This document shows positions 9,276-15,149 of a stretch of DNA of 15,149 bases, in pieces. Below the pieces are notes generated by a model that saw only the letters and a program-made list of their open reading frames with translations, made no database searches and was not told the origin of the DNA. This stretch comes from Phoronis ovalis (lineage: Eukaryota > Phoronida > Phoronidae): contig JAOXYB010028944.1 in the NCBI GenBank assembly GCA_028565635.1, positions 1 to 15,149 of the forward strand. The letters are read 5' to 3'. Every line of letters starts with the position of its first letter. Positions within the stretch are counted from its first letter, which is position 1. The position numbers were made by a program, and so were the translations under genes.

Positions 9276-9453
9276 GTGGTGAATGGTGAATAGCACTACT
9301 TACTGGTGAACGTGAATTAGGTTTAGAAATTGCCGCTGGTGAATTGTCTATTTGCTTTTTTTAATTGGTGAATGGTGATCTGTGTGGGAGAATACACTCC
9401 CCTCTTATAAGCCGCCCTGAGTGATTGTACGCATCCAGTCTGATGGTGAACAT
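9276..9453. repeat. GTGAATGGTGAA-type degenerate array, right part
   Basis: The same motif as at 8541-8708 and in the same orientation: GGTGAATGGTGAATAG at 9278, GGTGAACGTGAATTAG at 9305, GGTGAATTG at 9338, GGTGAATGGTGA at 9367 and GGTGAACAT at 9445. Together the halves suggest one array interrupted by, or built around, the 567-bp block between them. Confidence 0.6.
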
Positions 9454-9517
9454 AACAGAACTACATTTTAACAACACCCTGTTTGTCAATATATGGTTTG
9501 CCCTTAACGCGGAACGT

Positions 9518-9525
9518 ACCTTAGT
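9518..9525. repeat. Left target-site duplication ACCTTAGT
   Basis: This octamer matches 9848-9855 exactly and directly abuts the left inverted repeat. Confidence 0.85.
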
Positions 9526-9847
9526 CCCAGGGGGGCAGTCAATATGAAAGTGGGTACCCATGTTCCAACACGGCTTTTCAAAAAAGCCCCTAACGAAGTG
9601 AAATTCTGCATAAAATACACTCCTAGGAAGTGTTTTTTTTGAAAAAATACACCCTTACGGAAGTGACTTTTGGGAAAAACACTCCTAATGAAGTGTCACA
9701 TCTCCAAAAAAAACACCCCTTTTAGTGATTTTAGCCAAAAAATAGACCCTAAGCGCGTAACGCGCCGGCGGTTCGAAAAACATACCCTTTCACATAAAAT
9801 TTTGTTGGAACATGCGTACCCACTTTCATATTGACTGCCCCCCCGGG
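9526..9847. mobile_element. 322-bp non-autonomous TIR element (MITE-like) with 8-bp TSD
   Basis: The left terminus 9526-9570 and the right terminus 9803-9847 are inverted repeats of 45 bp with 43 matches; they begin CCC(A/G)GGGGGGCAGTCAATAT. Perfect direct repeats ACCTTAGT flank the element at 9518-9525 and 9848-9855. The interior is non-coding and filled with a degenerate tandem repeat (AAAAACACYCCTAANGAAGTG type): GAAGTG falls at 9595, 9627, 9660 and 9690, so the period is 30-33 bp. An 8-bp duplication fits hAT- or P-type transposition, but because ACCTTAGT starts with A and ends with T, a 6-bp CCTTAG duplication with a TIR two bases longer in total is equally consistent. The family is not recognised. 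The near-identical ends suggest fairly recent insertion. Confidence 0.9.
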
Positions 9848-9855
9848 ACCTTAGT
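9848..9855. repeat. Right target-site duplication ACCTTAGT
   Basis: This octamer matches 9518-9525 exactly and directly abuts the right inverted repeat. Confidence 0.85.
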
Positions 9856-9937
9856 CACCTTACTTGCCTGGTTGAAAAAAACCTTTTACTCGATTTTTCG
9901 CGCATTTGTACCCACCAGAGAATATTTTTTGTCACCG

Positions 9938-10960
9938 TCTTCTTCTTCTTCTTAATACACTAAAACTTCAACAGGTTGAAGGTATCAGTGGTTTAACTGG
10001 TGACGTTAGTAATGTGTAGAGAACAATATAATAACAAATCAAACATGGTAAACTAGTGCATATAAGAGAGTTGAGTGTGTTTTGTTTAAAATATATAAGG
10101 CATGAAATCAGCCTTTAGAACAAGTGATGTTTTACTACTGACACTCTGGTCTTAAAAGTGTCAAGAGAAGGCGAAGGAATGATGTTCGAATCCAGATTGT
10201 TCCACTGTCGTATAGTGTATGGGGAAAAAGCTGTAGAAGAAGTAATTTTGTCTACAGGATGGTACAACGTCATTGCAACGTATGTGAGATTATGTGTGTG
10301 GCGTGAAACTCTAGTAACTGCTATGAAAATGTGTTGGGCTGGGATGGCCACAAGGTTGTTGCTGATTTTGCACAACATAGCCAGACGACTGTCGCACCTA
10401 CGTTCTCTTAAGGATCTCCAGTTTAGGTGTTCTAGCATGTCACTTGCACTCGACGCCCTCCTGTATCCATTACAGACAAATCGTGCAGCTCTTCTTTGCA
10501 CCATTTCAAGTTTCTAGATGTTTCTTTCTGTGTAGCGATCCCAAACACACGAACTGTACTCAAGCAGTGGCCTTACTAGAGATTTGTACGCTATTTCTTT
10601 TACGGATGGACAGCTGATTTTGATGTTTCTTTTAAGGAACCCGAGACGTTGATTAGCTTTAGCTACAGCATTATCGGTGTGTTTATTCCAAGAGAGATCA
10701 GAAGTTAAAAGTAATGCCTAGATATTTAGCAGCTTTGACTCTTTCTAAATTTATTTACCATATGGTCAGGTTTTCTTACCCCTCGGGATTTATGTACATC
10801 AGTAACGTTATCATACGATTCGATTTGTTGGAAACCCAACAAAACACCATCCAACCAAGCCAATCGTTTTCTTTGCCGCCAGGTGACTCTGTGTTGTGTC
10901 TAGACGTGTATACATTTTCCCCGACATTCAAAGCAGATTTGCACCCCATTTAATTTCCAA
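9938..10960 (-). mobile_element. 5'-truncated LINE (non-LTR retrotransposon) remnant 1
   Basis: Read on the minus strand, this is the C-terminal part of a LINE reverse transcriptase followed by a 3' untranslated region. Recognisable blocks in order are A-A-K-Y-L-G-I-T, D-L-S-W-N, L-G-F-L-K-R-N-I, A-Y-K-S-L-V-R-P-L-L-E-Y, L-E-M-V-Q-R-R-A-A-R-F-V and R-Q-W-N-N-L. A weaker match (E-I-K-W-G-A-N-L) extends it to about 10960. The catalytic core is missing. A one-base insertion in the A-run at 10707-10710 and a TAG at 10514-10516 break the frame, which stops at 10115-10117. The 3' end carries a (GAA)n tail (TCT repeats at 9938-9953), typical of CR1/L2-like LINEs. It is dead; the exact clade is uncertain. 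Confidence 0.88.
10115..10504 (-). pseudogene. LINE 1 reverse transcriptase C-terminal fragment
   Basis: This is the longest intact piece of remnant 1, 129 residues open from V-Q-R-R-A-A-R-F-V-C-N-G-Y-R-R. It continues with conserved A-S-S-A-S-D-M-L and N-W-R-S-L-R-E-R-R, and the R-Q-W-N-N-L block near the end, then stops. The open frame on the opposite strand at 10158-10517 is only its shadow. The methionine at its start is internal to the original protein. Confidence 0.85.
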
Positions 10961-11334
10961 AGAAGTGACAGTATGTGTGATATCTTCTATTATTGACAAT
11001 TGCTGTCACCTTTTTGTTGTAAAATAAAGTGACCAAACTAACCTGCATTTCAATTTTTTTTGACAGCCAGCTCAAGAAAATCTTCAAGACTACAGATAAT
11101 CGAATGCGCATTTTCGTCAGAAAATTTCCTCATTCATTACTGGCGCGAACTTTGATAAGTGCACTGCAAAGATTATGAAGAATATTTTATTTTAGTCAGT
11201 TTGAATTCACAGTAAGTTGTTGATATTTTGTAGCTCTTAGCGTCAACCATATATTGCTTCTTCATAGGTCTACTATACTTGGTCGATATGTGGCCTCAAT
11301 CTTTGGATAAGGCCCTCGATGATCTCGATCACAT
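10961..11334. other. Stretch between the two LINE remnants
   Basis: No coding signal is visible. Part of 11041-11334 is probably the 3' untranslated region of LINE remnant 2. An inverted 7-bp pair (GTGACAG at 10965-10971 and CTGTCAC at 11003-11009) is noted but may be chance. Confidence 0.35.
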
Positions 11335-11340
11335 GTTCTT

Positions 11341-11739
11341 TTAAAAGTCACTATTAAATAGGCTAGTATTACTACTATTACTAGTAGATGCATTAACTGA
11401 ATTATCTGAGAGACTGTTCCACTTATTAACTACTCTATTTGACAGAAAATGCTTTCTAACATCTGTTGTAATGTAATTAGTGGCAAGTTTATAAGTGTCA
11501 CCCCTTAGTTGTAACTTAGTACACGTGTGGGAGAAGAAAAACCAAACTGATTCAGCATTTTTAGTCTTGTACAGTCCGTGTACATACTTGCAAGTCTCCA
11601 CGAAGTCTTGAGTCTCTAGTCTCTCCTTCAATGTAGGAAGAGTAAGTTTCTCTGTTGCCAATCGTAGGCACCTATTCTGTGTGTGTTGAAGAGTATTGAT
11701 GTCGATCTCTGCCCATGGATTTCCAGATACATGCTCCAT
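11341..11739 (-). pseudogene. LINE 2 reverse transcriptase C-terminal fragment
   Basis: The segment is open for 132 residues, with N-R-C-L-R-L-A-T-E-K-L, L-P-T-L-K-E-R-L-E-T-Q and V-N-K-W-N-S-L near the end, the usual LINE C-terminal layout after the thumb. It ends in a Ser/Asn-rich tail and a stop at 11341-11343. Its frame differs from that of the FADD fragment upstream. Confidence 0.8.
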
Positions 11740-11866
11740 ACTCTAAAACCGGTGTAACTACTGAAGTGATTAACTAGTTTTCACCTTTTCTGTAGTAAGA
11801 TTGGTAAACATCTATTAATCATTCCAAGTTGTTGACTTGCTTTCTTTGATATTGCTAGACTTAAGG

Positions 11867-12136
11867 TCAGTTAAGATTATTACACCAATTAAGATCTATC
11901 TGCTTACTAACATTTTCTAATACTAGACCATTTAAGTAATCCAGAACCTCTCTCATTCGAAGTACCACACATTTTTCAGCACTAAAATTTAATAACCATG
12001 TCTTTGACCAGGCTGCTGAAGTATTCAAATCCGATTGCATCAGTTTGCAGTCAGTAACAGATTCAATAGATCTATAAAGCTTTGTGTCATCAGCAAACAT
12101 TTTTGCAGTTGACTGAACAATTAGACGGCAGATCAT
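11867..12136 (-). pseudogene. LINE 2 reverse transcriptase fragment with FADD motif
   Basis: This open segment encodes the palm-domain metal-binding F-A-D-D-T-K-L-Y-R-S-I, then D-L-N-T-S-A-A-W-S-K-T-W-L-L-N-F and K-C-V-V-L-R-M, all standard reverse transcriptase motif C to thumb sequences. It is cut off by frameshifts on both sides. Confidence 0.88.
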
Positions 12137-12880
12137 TTACAAAGATTAAAAATATGATTGGTCCAAGGATTGATCCTCAAGGCACTCCAGTTATGACAAT
12201 AGTCCTAACTGAAGTACCATTTCTCAATATAACTTACTGTCTACAATTTTTAAGAAATTCTTGTATCCCTCGGAGCACTTTCCCTTGGTTACCACGCGAC
12301 TAGTTTTACAATTAGGTGTTTATGTGGCACTGAATCAAAGGATTTGGAGAAATCAAAGTAAACTGCATCAGTACCAATTGCATTATCGAAGTTAGTTGCC
12401 CAATCTTGTAAACATTCAAGTAGTTGCGTTATGCATGAGCAGTTTGCTTGAAAACCATGTTAGTCACATAAAGTAATATTATTCAATTCTATGTGTAGTA
12501 ATATATAAATCAAGAAGATTCTCTCAAAAAATTTAGCTACTTGGCTGCTTAGTGACACTGACCTATAATTGTTTGGTTTCGATCTCCTCCCTTCTTATAC
12601 AGTGGGGTGATATTAGCATCTTTCCAGTCAGCAGCATAATGTTTAATTTTCTGTCTCAGCCATCTGATATTTCTTCTGTTTCATTTCTGTTCTGTACTTT
12701 GCCAACCACATCAGCTGTTTTAGCTTCTGATATACTGTTTATCTGGCACTAATTAACTATACTGCCAAGAAGAGTGTCCTCCTCCACTTCTTCTATATTG
12801 ACAAGAAAAAAAGTGCCAACGTCAAACCAACATATTTACAATAAAAAGTGCACAGTTGGTCCCAGACACTTGCCGCTTTT

Positions 12881-13360
12881 TAGTAGGGGTGAGGCACAAG
12901 CAAAGCCAGAAGCCAAGGAAGAGAGTGAGCCAAATGCACGAGGAGTGCGAAGCGGTCATATTTTTGTAGTATTTAATACACTTTCCTGCAGCTGGTACAT
13001 TTTGCATGTAATTTTGAATTTCTATATATTAAGTTCATAAAATATAGATGATTTAACAAAGTAAATGAGTAAGTATGAGATGGTTGTGAAATACAAGTGC
13101 CTCCCGCTGAAAGTGGTACAATTGCCCTTGGTAAGTGTCTTGTATAATATAGCCCACTGGTAAGCACCCCACAGCTAAATGTGTTGCAAAAATGCCCTGT
13201 TGTAAGAAGATCCGATTTTCTGCAACATGATTTAAGGAATGAACTACAGCCATAACTGTTGTAAACATATGAGCTGAAATATATACCTGCATAAACAGAA
13301 CCCATGAAAAACCATACCCCATCAGGTGCAGACCCGCTTTGCTCCAGCTTCACCCTGCTA
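12881..13360. repeat. Possible decayed inverted-repeat element with tandem core
   Basis: 12881-12907 (TAGTAGGGGTGAGGC..AGCAAAGCC) matches the reverse complement of 13335-13360 (TAGCAGGGTGAAGC..AGCAAAGCG) at about 20 of 27 positions. Between them, 13096-13207 holds motifs such as TGCCCTTGGTAAG (13122), AGCCCACTGGTAAG (13151) and TGCCCTGTTGTAAG (13193), which are the reverse complement of the TTACCANNGGG motif at 484-815 and 8140-8360. No target-site duplication is visible. Short open frames across this block on the minus strand show no known domain. Confidence 0.4.
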
Positions 13361-13807
13361 ATGCTTGTAAATTATCAACACAATTCTCATGTTTCCTACA
13401 AGGTGTCAAACCAATTTGGAAATCCGGTGCTGGATTAAGATTGAATATAAAATAGTTGTTGAAACATCAGTTTTGAACTAAACTGTGAAACAATTCAAAT
13501 ACAGTTGTTCATTAGTCTGTGGAATGATCTGTCAAGAGTCATTTATGTTACTGAATGACATGAACTATTTAAAATCAAATCATGTTAATCTATGTATTGC
13601 GGTGAAGTGTAGTGAAAATATGACCAAAAGATGGCTATCATAATAGATTGATCTTTGCTAGTTCGGTAAACCCTGTTCTGGACTTGTTTCTCAATACCAT
13701 ATACCAGTTATTTTGGATGTGAACAATCGATTTTTATAAAAAAACTTAATGATTATCTTGAATGTTTATACTAAATCTAAATTACAGGCAAAATAGTAAC
13801 CAACAAC
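13361..13807. other. Upstream flank of RAD50
   Basis: This AT-rich stretch should hold the RAD50 promoter and 5' untranslated region. A possible acceptor (TTACAG ending at 13788) lies just before the ATG and could close a 5' untranslated intron. No core promoter element is convincing. Confidence 0.35.
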
Positions 13808-13936
13808 ATGTCAAGCATACAAAAGATGAGCGTACAAGGCATTAGAAGCTTTGGGCCAAATGACCATAACGTCCAGCGTCTTGAATTTTTTACTCCCCTC
13901 ACTCTTATACTAGGTTGTAATGGTACAGGCAAAACG
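13808..13936 (+). CDS. RAD50: RAD50 exon 1: N-terminal ATPase segment with Walker A
   Basis: This exon encodes residues 1-43 of RAD50, the SMC-like ATPase of the MRE11-RAD50-NBS1 complex that senses, tethers and processes DNA double-strand breaks in the nucleus. The start [16 protein letters not shown], then [10 protein letters not shown] and Walker A G-C-N-G-T-G-K-T (36-43) match the family collinearly. The first ATG fits the known N-terminus. The exon ends in phase 0 at ACG|GTAAGT, directly after the Walker A Lys-Thr. Compared with the usual GPNGAGKT loop, Pro is Cys and Ala is Thr, but the fixed Gly and Lys-Thr positions remain. The rest of the gene runs off the window. Confidence 0.97.
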
Positions 13937-14133
13937 GTAAGTTTTTGAAATTAAAGTACTGTTTTCAGTATCTGAACTGTTGTTTTGTTGAAGGAATCCA
14001 GGTTTATAGGGGTCTTTACAATTGCCAACTTTGGTATTCTGCCATCTTTCGGTGACTGTTTGCGATTTGTGATAAACAAGTTTAAGAAAATGATTATATC
14101 TAAGATTGTGTGACGTTCACATTATCTTTCCAG
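13937..14133 (+). other. RAD50 intron 1
   Basis: This is a 197-bp phase 0 GT-AG intron, from GTAAGT to TATCTTTCCAG. Confidence 0.93.
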
Positions 14134-14217
14134 ACAATAATAGAGTGTTTGAAGTACGTAACAACTGGTGACCAGCCTCCCGGAACCAAAGGTGGAGCAT
14201 TTATCCACGACCCAAAG
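14134..14217 (+). CDS. RAD50: RAD50 exon 2
   Basis: This 84-bp phase 0 exon encodes residues 44-71: [13 protein letters not shown], then P-P-G-T-K-G and H-D-P-K. This is the highly conserved helix and loop after the RAD50 Walker A motif. The acceptor is CTTTCCAG and the donor AAAG|GTACGA. The frame joins exon 1 without any break. The next exon, expected to continue after H-D-P-K, is not within the window. Confidence 0.97.
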
Positions 14218-14895
14218 GTACGATATACTATAAGCTAAGAACGTTACATTGTTGTGACAACATATAACACATCTGAGCATGATGCTAAATCATAGCCCAG
14301 TTCACATGTGTATTTTCACCCTGAATACCACAAGCTATTGCTTTGCAATGGCATAGCATGTATTTCGATGTTAATTTTGCGAGGACGGTGAAATATCTAA
14401 TTTGGCTGTAGGTCAGCCAGTAGATCAGTTGCATGCACTTGGTGGAGCCACCAGTCATGGACTCAAACCTTCCCAGCAGGTTGCAGTTTGTGAATGAACA
14501 ATGACGTAGTTCGCCGTTCTCTCGTGCAGTTCATTCATAAAACGCTATATTCTTTGCTTCCTTCGCATTCTGAGCCAAAACAATATCTTATTACCGTTGG
14601 TTTAAGAAATGCTTCTTTTTGTAAGTTACCTTAGTATTTCAATACAAAAAAATTATTTATTATTTTGTAACATTTTATTACTTGGATTAAATTTCACCGC
14701 TTAATGCATTTCTAAAGTCAGGCTTTAAAAGCCATGTATTGTTTTCCACTAAGAATCATGGCATCGAAAGTGTCCTATATTGCTGCCCTCATGTGCAAGC
14801 AAATAGTCTAATACAGACTAAAATATCAGATTTTCTGTGCTTAATGTGAGTTTATTTGTTTTCTACAAATCTGTAGTGCCCTTTTTCCTGTATAC
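14218..14895 (+). other. RAD50 intron 2, part before the tandem array
   Basis: This stretch has no further RAD50 exon that I could find. A segment at about 14440-14480, read on the minus strand, carries GGTTTGAGTCC, close to a tRNA B box, but with no A box. Confidence 0.6.
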
Positions 14896-15149
14896 AAACA
14901 CAGTAATGAACCATATTGTCATGTTTTATCAAACACAGTAATGAACCATATTGTCATGTTTTATCAAACACAGTAATGAACCATATTGTCATGTTTTATC
15001 AAACACAGTAATGAACCATATTGTCATGTTTTATCAAACACAGTAATGAACCATATTGTCATGTTTTATCAAACAGTAATGAACCATATTGTCATGTTTT
15101 ATCAAACACAGTAATGAACCATATTGTCATGTTTTATCAAACACAGTAA
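14896..15149. repeat. 35-bp tandem array in RAD50 intron 2, at least 7.3 copies
   Basis: The unit starts AAACACAGTAATGAACCATA and ends GTCATGTTTTATC. Copies at 14896, 14931, 14966, 15001 and 15036 are identical. The sixth copy (15071-15103) is 33 bp because it lacks one CA near its start; the seventh (15104-15138) is full length, and an eighth is cut by the window edge. Identity this high indicates recent or ongoing expansion. Confidence 0.97.

Larger units (their letters stand above)
11335..12640 (-). mobile_element. 5'-truncated LINE remnant 2 with decayed reverse transcriptase
   Basis: On the minus strand, reverse transcriptase blocks follow in order: D-W-K-D-A-N-I-T-P-L-Y-K-K-G (about 12590-12635), N-Y-R-S-V-S-L (12550-12570), H-G-F-Q-A-N-C, then motif A V-Y-F-D-F-S-K-S-F-D-S-V-P-H-K (about 12320-12365), G-V-P-*-G-S-I-L-G-P with a TGA at 12177-12179 in place of Gln, the catalytic F-A-D-D (12086-12097), then C-terminal N-R-C-L-R-L-A and V-N-K-W-N-S-L. 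Motif A, the G-S-I-L block and FADD lie in three different frames, so at least three frameshifts have occurred. A TAA at 12460-12462 also interrupts it. Its sequence differs clearly from remnant 1, so this is a separate LINE lineage or a much older copy. Confidence 0.9.

Noticed and set aside
9361-9561. 66-residue open frame on the minus strand
   Set aside because: It begins inside the terminal inverted repeat of the transposable element and runs into the GTGAATGG array; no protein features.
10158-10517. 119-residue open frame on the plus strand
   Set aside because: It is the shadow of the LINE reverse transcriptase fragment on the minus strand.
12973-13353. 126-residue open frame on the minus strand
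   Set aside because: It runs through the degenerate array and inverted-repeat block, has no domain, and overlaps another open frame equally long for its context.

Overview
The window reads as a piece of an AT-rich animal (metazoan) nuclear genome, probably an invertebrate. It has short exons with GT-AG introns, AATAAA polyadenylation signals, decayed non-LTR retrotransposons and many degenerate repeats. There are no bacterial operons, ribosome binding sites or terminators. The species cannot be named from the sequence.

Two host genes are clear. On the minus strand (7021 to 3593) lies a four-exon class A (rhodopsin-like) G-protein-coupled receptor, reconstructed at 412 residues. All three introns are phase 1. 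The second exon is only 93 bp and holds most of TM3; it is recognisable because it restores the canonical 24-residue spacing from the TM3 cysteine to the DRY aspartate. On the plus strand at the right end (from 13808) are the first two coding exons of RAD50, including the Walker A loop. The gene continues beyond the window, and its intron 2 holds a nearly perfect 35-bp tandem array. A short plus-strand terminal exon with a polyadenylation signal near the left end (1067-1138) probably closes a third, unrecognised gene.

The rest is repeat-derived or featureless. Two 5'-truncated, frameshifted LINE remnants lie on the minus strand at 9938-10960 and 11335-12640. A 322-bp non-autonomous inverted-repeat element with a perfect 8-bp target-site duplication sits at 9526-9847 and is filled with a degenerate ~31-bp tandem repeat. 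Similar degenerate ~32-bp arrays occur at 484-815, 8140-8360 and, inverted, 13096-13207. Two of these lie between imperfect inverted repeats, which suggests a family of elements with tandem-repeat cores. A GTGAATGGTGAA-type array flanks 8709-9275.

The genes do not form a functional cluster: the receptor belongs at the cell surface, RAD50 in nuclear DNA repair. I find no convincing undescribed system. The best leads are the inverted-repeat element with its array core, and the receptor's unusual TM6 and TM7 residues.
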